This document shows, piece after piece, positions 24,626 to 33,292 of a stretch of 64,000 nt of DNA. The stretch comes from Streptomyces diastatochromogenes (GTDB lineage: Bacteria; Actinomycetota; Actinomycetes; Streptomycetales; Streptomycetaceae): assembly GCF_002242805.1 (NCBI RefSeq), contig NZ_MCGQ01000044.1, positions 41,581-105,580 on the forward strand. The letters are read 5' to 3'. Each line of letters begins with the position of its first letter. Position 1 is the first letter of the stretch. Both the position numbers and the translations under genes were made by a program. The notes under the pieces were generated by a model, which did no database searches, was not told the DNA's origin, and saw only the letters and a list, made by a program, of their open reading frames with translations.

Positions 24626-25606
24626 TCACTGGTGGGAGCGCTTGACCTGGTCGTAGACCCAGGCGTAGGTCTTCTCCAGGCCGTCGGCCAGGGAGACCGA
24701 CGGCTCCCAGCCGTGGATCTCGCGGATCAGGGCGTTGTCCGAGTTGCGGCCGCGCACCCCCTGCGGGGCGTCGAGCCGGTAGCCGCGCTCGCAGCGGATG
24801 CCCGCGATCTCCTCGACGATGTTGACGAGTTGGTTGATGGTCACCAGCTCCGAGGAGCCGAGGTTGACCGGTACGTCGCTGTCCCCCTTCATGATCATCT
24901 GGGTGCCGTGCAGGCAGTCGTCGATGTACATGAAGGAACGGGTCTGCAGGCCGTCGCCCCAGATCTCGATCCGGTGGTCGCCGGAGAGGACCGCCTCGGC
25001 GATCTTCCGGCAGACCGCGGCGGGAGCCTTCTCGCGGCCGCCGTCCCATGTGCCGTGCGGGCCGTACACGTTGTGGTAGCGGGCGACGCGCGAGATGAAC
25101 CCGTAGTCCTCCGCGAAGTGGCGGCACATGCGCTCCGAGAAGAGCTTCTCCCAGCCGTAGCCGTCCTCCGGCTGCGCCGGATAGGCGTCCTCCTCCCGCA
25201 GCGCGGTGACGTTCGGGTCGGTCTGCTTGCCGGCGGCGTAGACGCAGGCGGAGGACGAGTAGAAGTACCGTTCCACGCCGTGCTCCTGCGCGGCCTTCAG
25301 CATGTGTGTGCTGGTCAGTACCGACATCATGCAGGCGGCCTTGTTGTTCTCGATGAAGCCCATGCCGCCCATGTCGGCGGCGAGCATGTACACCTGCCGT
25401 GCGCCCCGGACGCCCGCGCGCGCGTTCTCCAGGAGCGACAGGTCGGCGATCACGTTCTCCGCGGCGTCGTGCACCTGGTACCACTCGCGTTGGGGCTTGA
25501 TGTCGATGGAGCGGACGGTCAGCCCCTGGTTCAGCAGGGCGCCCACCAGATGACCGCCGATGAATCCCCCGCCACCGGCAACGACGACGTCGACCTGCTT
25601 GCTCAT
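24626..25606 (-). CDS. NAD-dependent nucleotide-sugar epimerase/dehydratase
   Basis: 326 aa extended SDR. The N-terminal GGGGFIGGHLV binds NAD, the SSSACVY segment gives the catalytic Ser/Thr, and YGWEKLFSE gives the YxxxK pair. The sequence resembles plant-type GDP-mannose 3,5-epimerases (for example IDIKPQREWYQVHDAAE and MGGMGFIENNKA), so it may supply a GDP-linked sugar; the exact substrate is inferred. A GAGGAG site precedes ATG 25606. It is divergent from the polymerase gene. Confidence 0.82.
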   Translation of the reverse strand: MSKQVDVVVAGGGGFIGGHLVGALLNQGLTVRSIDIKPQREWYQVHDAAENVIADLSLLENARAGVRGARQVYMLAADMGGMGFIENNKAACMMSVLTSTHMLKAAQEHGVERYFYSSSACVYAAGKQTDPNVTALREEDAYPAQPEDGYGWEKLFSERMCRHFAEDYGFISRVARYHNVYGPHGTWDGGREKAPAAVCRKIAEAVLSGDHRIEIWGDGLQTRSFMYIDDCLHGTQMIMKGDSDVPVNLGSSELVTINQLVNIVEEIAGIRCERGYRLDAPQGVRGRNSDNALIREIHGWEPSVSLADGLEKTYAWVYDQVKRSHQ

Positions 25607-25771
25607 GGGCAACTCCTCTGTCCTGGATTCTGTTCCGATAAGCAATACACATTTGTCCTGATTTGCGGTAAATGGCACGCCGCCCGGAACTTTCTCGTCA
25701 CCCGATGACTGGGTCCGCGAACAGCCGTGCGGAGCTGGGGATTCGCGCGCGCCTGTATGGATTCGGGAAGA
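25607..25771. promoter_or_regulatory. AT-rich divergent promoter region
   Basis: This gap between the epimerase (minus) and polymerase (plus) genes is much richer in A and T than its surroundings and must carry both promoters. I could not assign a confident -35/-10 pair. Confidence 0.3.
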
Positions 25772-27328
25772 ATGGACGTTATAAAGCTGTTGATGAAGGT
25801 TCAGTTGAAATGCCCGAGTGGCGCAGAAGTCGGGATGCGGGACGCCGGCATCCGCAGCGTGGCTGCGGTCTCGCTCTGGACCGTGGCGCTGATCGTTCTG
25901 CTGCCGGGTCTGATCCTCCAGTCATGCGACGCGCACCTGTCGGTGGCGCTCGCTCTGCAGGCCGTCGTCGTGGCGCACACCGGGGTGACGCTCACCCGCG
26001 TGCTCACCGCGACGACCGTGCGGCTCGTCGCCCTCGGCTTCTGGGTCTTCGCCTACATCTGGCTCGGCCTGGCGCCCCTGGCCATGCTCGCCACCGACAC
26101 GTACCCGTGGGCCTACCGGGCAGGTGAGGGGACCGCCCTCATGGCCGTGGCCGTCATCGAACTCGGGCTCCTGGCCCACACCGCGGGAACGGCCTTCGCC
26201 GCCCGCCGGGAGCACGCGCTCGCCGCCCGTGCGGCCGTCGCCTCACCCGGAGCGGTGGAACGGCTGCTGTCCCGCCGTGTCGCGCCCTGGCGCCTGGTCG
26301 CGCTCTGCGCGCTCGCGCTCGCCCTCGCGGTGCTGCTGATCCCCGCTCAACCAGGTGGCCTCCAGGCCTACTTCACGAGCCGTCAGGCCCTGCGGGAAGC
26401 GGGCGCCATGGACAGCGAGCAGGACGCCTTCCTGATGGCCCTGCGCAACTGGTCGCTGTCCGTGCCCGCGTTCTGGGCCCTGCTGGGCCTGCTGCACGTG
26501 CCGCGGCTGCCCGGCGGCGACCGGCTGCTGCGCGGCATCCGCCGGCTGCTGCTACCGCTGCTCCTGGCACTCAACGTCGTCGTCAACAACCCCGTCAGCA
26601 AGCCCAGGTTCTGGGCCGGCACGGTGTTGCTGACCCTGCTGTTCACCGTGCCCCGGCTGTGCCGGCCCCGCACCTTCCGCGCCATCGCGGCCACCCTCAT
26701 GACGGCCGTGCTGCTCGTCTTCCCCTACAGCGACTACTTCCGCTACAGCGACCGGGAACAGATCGCCGTCGTCTCCCTCGCCGAGCAGTTCACCACCAAC
26801 GGCGACTACGACGCCTACCAGCAGGTGCAGACCGGCATCGACTACGCGCGGGAAAAGGGGTTCTCGCCCCAGAACGCGCTGGGTCCCCCGCTGTTCCTGG
26901 TCCCGCGCTCGGTGTGGCCGGACAAACCCGAGGACACCGGCATCACCCTGGCCCAGTACGCGGGCTACGACTTCCTCAACCTCTCGGCGCCGCTGTGGAT
27001 CGAGAGCTATCTGTGGGCCGGCCCGCCCGCGGTGGCCGTCGTGTTCTTCCTGCTCGGCGCGGCCGGACGCCGGATGGACGACGTACGGCACCGGCTCCGC
27101 GACCGGCCGGGCACCCTCGCGGCGCTGCTGGTCCCGGCCTTCGCCTTCTACCAGATGGTCTTCCTGCGCGGCAGCCTGCTCGGCATCGTGGGCCCGCTGA
27201 TGCTGCTGGTGACCATCCCGCTGCTCATCACCACCCCCACGGCCCGGGCATCCCGGTCCCGCTCGGCCGCGCTGTCGACCGCACCCACCCGTCACGCATC
27301 GATCCCCGGAACAGGAGGGCACTCGTGA
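25772..27328 (+). CDS. Wzy-like EPS repeat-unit polymerase
   Basis: 518 aa from ATG 25772 (other in-frame starts at 25727, 25793 and 25835; the choice is uncertain). It is strongly hydrophobic with about ten to twelve membrane helices and a large extracytoplasmic loop between about residues 320 and 400 (YFRYSDREQIAVVS to LFLVPRSVWPDKP). That layout, and the position between glycosyltransferases and Wzz/Wzx-type genes, fits the O-antigen-polymerase class. No sequence motif is diagnostic, so the call is by topology and context. The next gene starts within its stop codon (GTGA). Confidence 0.72.
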   Translation: MDVIKLLMKVQLKCPSGAEVGMRDAGIRSVAAVSLWTVALIVLLPGLILQSCDAHLSVALALQAVVVAHTGVTLTRVLTATTVRLVALGFWVFAYIWLGLAPLAMLATDTYPWAYRAGEGTALMAVAVIELGLLAHTAGTAFAARREHALAARAAVASPGAVERLLSRRVAPWRLVALCALALALAVLLIPAQPGGLQAYFTSRQALREAGAMDSEQDAFLMALRNWSLSVPAFWALLGLLHVPRLPGGDRLLRGIRRLLLPLLLALNVVVNNPVSKPRFWAGTVLLTLLFTVPRLCRPRTFRAIAATLMTAVLLVFPYSDYFRYSDREQIAVVSLAEQFTTNGDYDAYQQVQTGIDYAREKGFSPQNALGPPLFLVPRSVWPDKPEDTGITLAQYAGYDFLNLSAPLWIESYLWAGPPAVAVVFFLLGAAGRRMDDVRHRLRDRPGTLAALLVPAFAFYQMVFLRGSLLGIVGPLMLLVTIPLLITTPTARASRSRSAALSTAPTRHASIPGTGGHS

Positions 27329-28935
27329 CCGGCCCCTTCCACCTCGACGACCGGTACGACGAGCCGGACCAGCTACGCGACCAACTGCGCCGACTCCTGC
27401 GCCACCGCGCCATGATCGCGTTGGGGATCGTCCTGGGACTGCTCGCCGGAGCGGCCCTGGCGCTGGTCCGCACCCACACCTACACCTCCACCAGCGAAGT
27501 CCTCGTGCGCTCCACCACCGACCCCTTCGGCACGGTCGCCGTGGCCGCGGACAACCAGGTCAGCATGGGCACCGAGCAGCAGATCGCCGCCAGCGCCGCG
27601 GTCGCCATCCGCGCGGCGCACACCCTGGGACAGTCCCCGAGCCGGGCGGGCGCGCTCCAGGACCGGCTGCGGGTCACCAACCCGCCGAAGTCCCAGGTGC
27701 TCCGCTTCGAGTTCACGGCCGACAGCCCCAAGCGTGCGGCGCGCGGCGCCAACGCCTTCGCCGAGGCCTACCTGGCCGACCGCAAGGGCCGCAACGACGC
27801 CGCCGTGGAGCGGGCCACCCGGGGCGTGGAGCAGCAGATCGCCGCGGTGACCAAGCAGTCGGTCAAGAAGAAGAGCGACGACGGCGACTCCGCGGACTCC
27901 GCGGACTCCGTGAACTCCGCGGTCCAGAGCGAGATCGCCACCCTGCACAAGCGGGTCTCCGACATCAACTCCCGTGACACCACCGGGGGTGACATCGTGC
28001 GCAGTGGCGAGGCCCCCAGGCATCCTTCCGGGCCCGGCTGGCCGATCCTGCTCGTGCTCGGCCTCGCGAGCGGTCTCGCCCTCGGCATCCTGCTGGCCTG
28101 GCTGCGCTCCGCCCTCGACTCCCGGGTCCGCTCGGCCGACGAGGCCCGGGCCGCGCTGCGCGCTCCGGTGTTCGGCATGCTGCCCCGCCAGGACCACGAC
28201 GGGGAGGCCCTGCTGACGGTCGGCCACACCGGCGGCGACCGCACCGAGGCCTACCGCGCCCTGGCCTACCGCCTGCGCCAGACCGGGCCTTCGGCCGGCG
28301 CCGGCCGCGTACTGGTCGTGGCCCCCCGGCGCCGTACCGCCACGGGGGAGGTGGCCGTGAACCTGGCCGCGGCCCTCGCGGAGTGCGGGGACGAGGTGTT
28401 GCTGGTCGACGCCGACCCGGACACGCCCGGCCTCGCGACCCGGCTGCCGCTCGTGCCGGAGGACGCCCGCACGCCCGAGGAGAAGTCCCTGCCCGAAGGG
28501 AGCCTCCCCGTCGACGCCGGTACCGCCGGGCGATTCGCCTGCTGCTCCAGCGCTGGCACCGGTGCGTACGTCCAGGCGGGCGTGTCCGGCGCGGTCCACC
28601 GGGTCCTGTCCGGCGCCGACTCCGACACCACGGTCGTCGTCACCCGGCCGCTCCTGGAGCACGCCGACGCCCTGGCGGTCGCCCAGCGCGTCGACGGCGT
28701 CCTCCTGGTCACCGACCTCGACACCACCCGGCGGGACGACCTCAGGCGGGTGCACGAGCTGATCGGCTGCTCGGGCGGCAACCTCCTCGGCACCGTCCTC
28801 GACGCCGGCCGTCCGTACGGACGCCTCCGCGCCGCCCTGCGCCGTCGCACCCAGCGGCGTCCCACGGTGGAGCCCGCCATCCCGATCGTGGAACAGTCCG
28901 CGAAGGACGACACACTCACGGTCTCCCGCGGGTGA
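27325..28935 (+). CDS. Wzz-type polysaccharide co-polymerase with kinase-like domain lacking the P-loop
   Basis: 536 aa from GTG 27325 (AGGAGGG site). An N-terminal membrane helix (about 30-48), a periplasmic-type Wzz region with a Ser/Asp/Ala-rich hinge (about 185-205), a second helix (about 237-255) and a cytosolic domain resembling tyrosine autokinases (about 290-515). The Walker A' sequence EVLLVDADPD is kept, but where GxxxGK(S/T) should be the protein has PRRRTATGE (334-342) with no P-loop Lys, and there is no Tyr-rich tail. It probably sets chain length without kinase activity. It overlaps both neighbours by GTGA. Confidence 0.82.
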   Translation: MTGPFHLDDRYDEPDQLRDQLRRLLRHRAMIALGIVLGLLAGAALALVRTHTYTSTSEVLVRSTTDPFGTVAVAADNQVSMGTEQQIAASAAVAIRAAHTLGQSPSRAGALQDRLRVTNPPKSQVLRFEFTADSPKRAARGANAFAEAYLADRKGRNDAAVERATRGVEQQIAAVTKQSVKKKSDDGDSADSADSVNSAVQSEIATLHKRVSDINSRDTTGGDIVRSGEAPRHPSGPGWPILLVLGLASGLALGILLAWLRSALDSRVRSADEARAALRAPVFGMLPRQDHDGEALLTVGHTGGDRTEAYRALAYRLRQTGPSAGAGRVLVVAPRRRTATGEVAVNLAAALAECGDEVLLVDADPDTPGLATRLPLVPEDARTPEEKSLPEGSLPVDAGTAGRFACCSSAGTGAYVQAGVSGAVHRVLSGADSDTTVVVTRPLLEHADALAVAQRVDGVLLVTDLDTTRRDDLRRVHELIGCSGGNLLGTVLDAGRPYGRLRAALRRRTQRRPTVEPAIPIVEQSAKDDTLTVSRG

Positions 28936-30473
28936 CCGCGCCCGGAGCGACCGCTCCCACCCCCGCGGGGACCTCCGCCCCGAGCGGGGTCGCCGCCGCC
29001 GCACGGGGCGGATGGTGGGGCGTGGCGGGTTCCGCGGCGAACGCCGTCTTCGCCTTCGTCCTCGTCGGCCTGATCACCCGCGCCGCCGGAGCGCGTGGGG
29101 CGGGCGCGGTCTTCACGGGCGTGGCCCTGTTCACCATCCTCAGCAACACCTGCAAGCTGGGCTCCGACACCGGGCTGGTCCGCTTCGTCTCGCGCGACCT
29201 CGCCGTCAACGGGGGCCGCTCGGTGGGTGCTCTGCTGCGGGTGGCCGTCGTACCGGCGGCCGTGGCCAGCACCGCGGCAGCCCTGCCCCTGCTGCTGTTC
29301 CCCGCCGTGGCCACCACGTTCCTGCCCCACCTGCCGCCGGCCGACGCGGTCACCCTGGTCCGGCTCTTCGCGGTGTTCCTGCCCGCCGCCACCATCGGAC
29401 TCGTCCTGCTCGGCGCCACACAGGGCCACGGCACGGTCGTGCCGTTCGTCGGCGTGGAGCAGATCGGCAAACCCGTGCTGCGCGTGCTGATCGCCGTCCC
29501 GGTGGCGTACTACGCGCCCGGGATGCTGTCCCTGGCCGCGGCCTGGTTGCTGCCCGCGCTGGCCGGCACCGTGGCCGCGTGGCTGGCCCTGCGCCGGTGC
29601 CGCGCCGTCCGCGGCACGGCGCACCCGGCCGGGCGCGGGGCCGCGCCCTGGCACGCCTTCTGGAGCTTCTCGGCACCCCGCGCGGTCTCCTCGATCTTCG
29701 ACATCAGCGCGGTCTGGGTCGGCGTCATCCTGCTGTCCGCACTCGCCACCAGCACCGAGGCGGGCGTCTACACCGCCATCGGCCGCGTCGTCACCGCGGG
29801 CACCCTGCTCCAACTCGCCGTCCGGCTCGCCGTGGCACCCGAGATCAGCCGGATGCTCGCCGTCGACCACGTCTCCGAGGCGCGCCATCTGCACCACATC
29901 TCGACCTGCTGGATCGTGCTCTTCTCCTGGCCGCTGTTCGTCCTCGTCGCCGGCTTCCCCCGGACCGTTCTCTCGGTCTTCGGCCCGGAGTTCGTCGCCG
30001 GGGCACCCGCTCTGGTCGTGCTGTGCGTGGCCTCGCTGATCAACGTCGCGGTAGGCAACGCCCAGACCGTGCTCCTCATGGCGGGCAAGAGTTCCTGGCA
30101 TCTGGCCATCACCGCCGTGGCGTTCACGGTGCAACTGACGGTCGGCGTGCTCGCCGTTCCGAGGTGGGGCGTCCTCGGTGCCGCCGTGTCCTGGGGTGCG
30201 GCCATCGTCGTGGAGAACCTCTCGGCAGCACTGATCATCCGCCTGCGCCTCGGCTTCACGACCGTCGACCGCGGCTACACCACCGCCCTCGGCATCGCCC
30301 TGGTCGTCTCGGTGGTGTTGGCGGCCCCTCGCATGCTGATGGGTGACACTCCGTCAGGACTCGCCGTCGGAATGACCTTGGGAATGTGTGTATTTGGTAC
30401 TACTTTGTGGTGGTATCGAAGGTCGCTGGGAGTGAGCGAGCTGGTCGGAGTGCTGCGCAATCGCGCCGCATGA
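28932..30473 (+). CDS. Wzx-like polysaccharide flippase
   Basis: 513 aa from GTG 28932, overlapping the Wzz-type gene by 4 bp. About 14 hydrophobic helices and the start GGWWGVAGSAANAVFAFVLV match the MATE/MOP-superfamily polysaccharide exporters that flip undecaprenyl-linked repeat units. The N-terminal 25 residues are Pro/Ala/Thr-rich and disordered. It is the last gene of the coupled Wzy-Wzz-Wzx set, giving the locus a complete Wzy-dependent assembly pathway. Confidence 0.87.
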   Translation: MTAPGATAPTPAGTSAPSGVAAAARGGWWGVAGSAANAVFAFVLVGLITRAAGARGAGAVFTGVALFTILSNTCKLGSDTGLVRFVSRDLAVNGGRSVGALLRVAVVPAAVASTAAALPLLLFPAVATTFLPHLPPADAVTLVRLFAVFLPAATIGLVLLGATQGHGTVVPFVGVEQIGKPVLRVLIAVPVAYYAPGMLSLAAAWLLPALAGTVAAWLALRRCRAVRGTAHPAGRGAAPWHAFWSFSAPRAVSSIFDISAVWVGVILLSALATSTEAGVYTAIGRVVTAGTLLQLAVRLAVAPEISRMLAVDHVSEARHLHHISTCWIVLFSWPLFVLVAGFPRTVLSVFGPEFVAGAPALVVLCVASLINVAVGNAQTVLLMAGKSSWHLAITAVAFTVQLTVGVLAVPRWGVLGAAVSWGAAIVVENLSAALIIRLRLGFTTVDRGYTTALGIALVVSVVLAAPRMLMGDTPSGLAVGMTLGMCVFGTTLWWYRRSLGVSELVGVLRNRAA

Positions 30474-30560
30474 GCCCAGGCAGGGTCGCACGGTCCGGGT
30501 TCGCGAAGTCCCGCCCCACTCCCCGCGCGCCGCCCACACCACTGCTATCCGGGGTGTCCC

Positions 30561-32117
30561 TTGCGCCTGAGAAAGCTCCCAACGAAGGTGGCCACCAGGG
30601 CCGTCGCCGCCACTCTCTGCTGCTCCGCCGCCCTGTTCAACGCCTCCTCCGCCGTGGCCGCCGACGTAGCGCCCCGGACGTCGTTCAGTGCCGATCCGCT
30701 GGCCACCTGGCAGACGGACGGCATCGTCTGGTCACTGGCCTACGCGAACGGTGTCGTCTACGCCGGGGGAACCTTCGACGCGGTACGGCCGCCGGGCGCC
30801 GCCCCCGGCAAGCGGGAGATCCCGCGCCACAACTTCGCCGCGTTCGACGCCGTGACCGGGGCCCTGCTGCCCTGCGCCCCGTCGTTCACCGGCGGCGAGC
30901 GAACCGTACGTGCCCTCAAGACCTCGCCCGACGGCAAGGTGCTGTACGTGGGCGGCTCCTTCAGCCATGTCGGGTCCACCGGCGTGGCCAGCGCGGTCGC
31001 CCTGAACACGGCCCACTGCTCGCTGCGCAAGGACTTCAGGCCCGCGGTGTCCGCGACCGTACGGGCCATCGACACGACGGGCGACGCGGTGTACCTCGGC
31101 GGTGATTTCAACGTCGTCGACGGCAAGGCCAGGAACCGCGTCGCCGCCCTCGCACCCACCGGCGCGCTGCTGCCCTTCACGGCGGACATCGACCGTCCGG
31201 TGCGCGCCCTGTCGGCCGTGCCGTCGCGCCACGAGCTCCTCGTCGGAGGCGACTTCGACCAGGTCAACGGTGAGAGGGCGCACGCGCTGGTGGCCCTGGA
31301 CTCCCGCACCGGCGCGTCGGTGCGCAGATATCCCGACTGGCTGCCGCTGAATTCGACGGTCAGGACGATCACGAACGACGGCAACCGCTTCTACCTGGGT
31401 GCCGACGGCCATGGCCCGGGCTCCTACGACGGCCGCATCGCGGGCCGTCTCGATGACGGCACCATGGCGTGGTACGACAACTGCCAGGGCGCCACCCAAG
31501 CCGTCCTCCTCTACCGCGGTGTCCTCTACAGCGGCTCGCACGCACACAACTGCAGCCAGGCGCCCGGCGGATTCCCCGAGCGGCACGACCGGCAGCACCT
31601 GCTGGCCCAGTCGCCCGAGAACGGGAGGATCCTGCACTGGTTCCCCGACACCAACGACGGGCTGGGGGAGCCGGTGGGTCCCCGCGCCATGACGATGGCC
31701 GGGGACATCCTGTGGGTGAGCGGCGAGTTCACCAAGGTCAACGACAAACCGCAGCAGAGCCTCACCCGCTTCGCGGCCGGCCCCGACACCGGGGCGCCGA
31801 AGGTTCCCTCGCTCGCGCTCTCCGGCGCGAGCTCCGGAAAGGTCGCCGTCCACTGGCAGGCCTCGTGGGACCGGGACGACGCGTCGCTGACGTACCTGCT
31901 CTACCGGGACGGGAAACTCGTCTCACGGCAGAGCCAGTCGTCCACCTACTGGGACCGCCCATGGATGAGCTTCACCGACTCCGTGCCCGCCGGCACCCGT
32001 CACCAGTACCGGATCGAGGTGACGGACGGGAAGAACACCTCGCGGAAGTCCCCCTCCCTGAACGTGGCCGTCCCCGCGAAGGCCACCGTCAGGGGAGCGG
32101 GTGACCCGTGGACGTGA
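30561..32117 (+). CDS. Secreted beta-propeller protein with C-terminal Fn3-like domain
   Basis: 518 aa from TTG 30561 (GGGGTG upstream). GTG 30588 is an alternative start. The Sec signal peptide ends near SSAVAAD (about 34). Repeated VxLGGDF/VYAGGTFD/LYVGGSF-type strands at about 65, 135, 175 and 230 indicate a six- or seven-bladed propeller. Residues about 405-505 look like a fibronectin-III-type domain (LTYLLYRDG, HQYRIEVTDG). No catalytic motif. Its position suggests an extracellular matrix or polysaccharide-binding role, which is inference. The next gene starts inside its 3' end. Confidence 0.75.
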   Translation: MRLRKLPTKVATRAVAATLCCSAALFNASSAVAADVAPRTSFSADPLATWQTDGIVWSLAYANGVVYAGGTFDAVRPPGAAPGKREIPRHNFAAFDAVTGALLPCAPSFTGGERTVRALKTSPDGKVLYVGGSFSHVGSTGVASAVALNTAHCSLRKDFRPAVSATVRAIDTTGDAVYLGGDFNVVDGKARNRVAALAPTGALLPFTADIDRPVRALSAVPSRHELLVGGDFDQVNGERAHALVALDSRTGASVRRYPDWLPLNSTVRTITNDGNRFYLGADGHGPGSYDGRIAGRLDDGTMAWYDNCQGATQAVLLYRGVLYSGSHAHNCSQAPGGFPERHDRQHLLAQSPENGRILHWFPDTNDGLGEPVGPRAMTMAGDILWVSGEFTKVNDKPQQSLTRFAAGPDTGAPKVPSLALSGASSGKVAVHWQASWDRDDASLTYLLYRDGKLVSRQSQSSTYWDRPWMSFTDSVPAGTRHQYRIEVTDGKNTSRKSPSLNVAVPAKATVRGAGDPWT

Positions 32118-32662
32118 CCCGCATCGGATACGCGCCCGGCGTCTGGGACCTGTTCCACATCGGGCACCTCAACATCCTGCGCGAGGCGCGTCGCCACTGC
32201 GACCGCCTCGTCGTGGGCGTCACCTCCGACGACCTGGCCAGGCGCATGAAGGGCCGGCCGCCGGTCATCCCGCTCGCCGAACGCCTGGACATCGTCCGCA
32301 GCCTGCGCCACGTCGACGAGGCCGTCGTCGAGTGGGAGGACGACAAGGTGGAGCGGTGGAAGACGATCGGCTTCCATGTCGTCTTCAAGGGCGACGACTG
32401 GCGGGGAACGCCCAAGTGGGACGCGCTCGAACGGCACTTCGCGCAGGTCGGCGTCGAAGTCGTCTACTTCCCCTACACCATGCACGTCTCCAGCACGCTG
32501 CTGCGCGGTGCCCTGGAACTGCTCTCCGCGCAGGAGCCGCCGCACATCCCCTCAGCGCAGCTCGCGAAACCACTTGACCAGGAAGGCGGCCATGAACAGG
32601 ACATGGGCGAGCAGCAGGGTGCAGTACAGGAGAAGGAAGATGTGCTGACTCCCCAGGAATAG
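32108..32662 (+). CDS. TagD-like glycerol-3-phosphate (or related) cytidylyltransferase
   Basis: 184 aa from GTG 32108, inside the end of the propeller gene. The nucleotidyltransferase HxGH is FHIGH (His17, His20), VFKGDDWRG matches the TagD GDDW motif, and HVSSTLLR replaces the ISTTKI-type motif. It would make a CDP-alcohol such as CDP-glycerol from CTP. Family members end near residue 140; here about 40 extra residues (PHIPSAQLAKPLDQ onward) are antisense to the next gene, so the tail is atypical. The neighbour at 32552 is the natural user of its product. Confidence 0.83.
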   Translation: MDVTRIGYAPGVWDLFHIGHLNILREARRHCDRLVVGVTSDDLARRMKGRPPVIPLAERLDIVRSLRHVDEAVVEWEDDKVERWKTIGFHVVFKGDDWRGTPKWDALERHFAQVGVEVVYFPYTMHVSSTLLRGALELLSAQEPPHIPSAQLAKPLDQEGGHEQDMGEQQGAVQEKEDVLTPQE

Positions 32663-33253
32663 GAAGCTCAGGCAGGTCACGCCGTAGTCGACCGGGAGGA
32701 GCAGCACGGACCACAGCGCCGGGGTCGACCCCGCCGGCGCGTCGGCCGTCGCCCGCCGCTTGAGCTTCTCCGTCAGCACCCCGGCGAAGAAGATCACCAC
32801 GGCCGCGAGCTGAAAGACCATCGGCGCCAGCAGGAAGACCGGGCTGGGCAGCGCGAAGAACCGGTAGAACGACACCAGCACCACGAGGTGCAGGCTGACG
32901 AGCTTGACGCAGTCCAGCACATGGTCCAGCCACTCGCCGGACGGACTCCCCGAGCGCTGACCGCGCGCGAGTTGCCCGTCCGCCGCGTCCAGGGCGAACC
33001 CCACGGTCATCGCCGCACCGACGCAGAGCGACATCACCCGGCCGGGCGGCAGCAGAGCCACGGTGGCCAGGGCCGGAAAAGTGAACAGGGCGCCGAGCGT
33101 GGTGAGCTGATTGGGCGTCGCCCCGACGCGGTAGGCCACCGCGGCCAGTACCCGGCCGGCCGGACGGTTGACGAACAGGCTGTAGACCGACGCCCCCTTC
33201 GCGGGCTTCTGTGCCGACGACAACTGCCTGAGCACTTCGGCAAACTCGGTCAT
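32552..33253 (-). CDS. CDP-alcohol phosphatidyltransferase-family membrane enzyme
   Basis: 233 aa with about six membrane helices. The CDP-alcohol phosphotransferase signature DGX2ARX8GX3DX3D is perfect (Asp92, Gly93, Ala96, Arg97, Gly106, Asp110, Asp114). It transfers a phospho-alcohol from a CDP-alcohol to an acceptor at the membrane. The start ATG 33253 has AAGGTGGGAA upstream. It is convergent with, and overlaps by 111 bp, the cytidylyltransferase gene whose product it could consume. In this setting the acceptor may be a lipid or the EPS unit itself; that is inference. Confidence 0.87.
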   Translation of the reverse strand: MTEFAEVLRQLSSAQKPAKGASVYSLFVNRPAGRVLAAVAYRVGATPNQLTTLGALFTFPALATVALLPPGRVMSLCVGAAMTVGFALDAADGQLARGQRSGSPSGEWLDHVLDCVKLVSLHLVVLVSFYRFFALPSPVFLLAPMVFQLAAVVIFFAGVLTEKLKRRATADAPAGSTPALWSVLLLPVDYGVTCLSFLFLGSQHIFLLLYCTLLLAHVLFMAAFLVKWFRELR

Positions 33254-33292
33254 TTCCCACCTTATTGAGAAAATCGCTGGAAGGAGGCAATT
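33254..33292. promoter_or_regulatory. 39-bp divergent gap
   Basis: Only 39 bp separate the divergent start codons at 33253 and 33293. It holds both ribosome-binding sites (AAGGTGGGAA on minus, AAGGAGG on plus) and a TTATTGAGAAAA stretch, so the promoters must overlap the neighbouring coding sequences. Confidence 0.4.
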
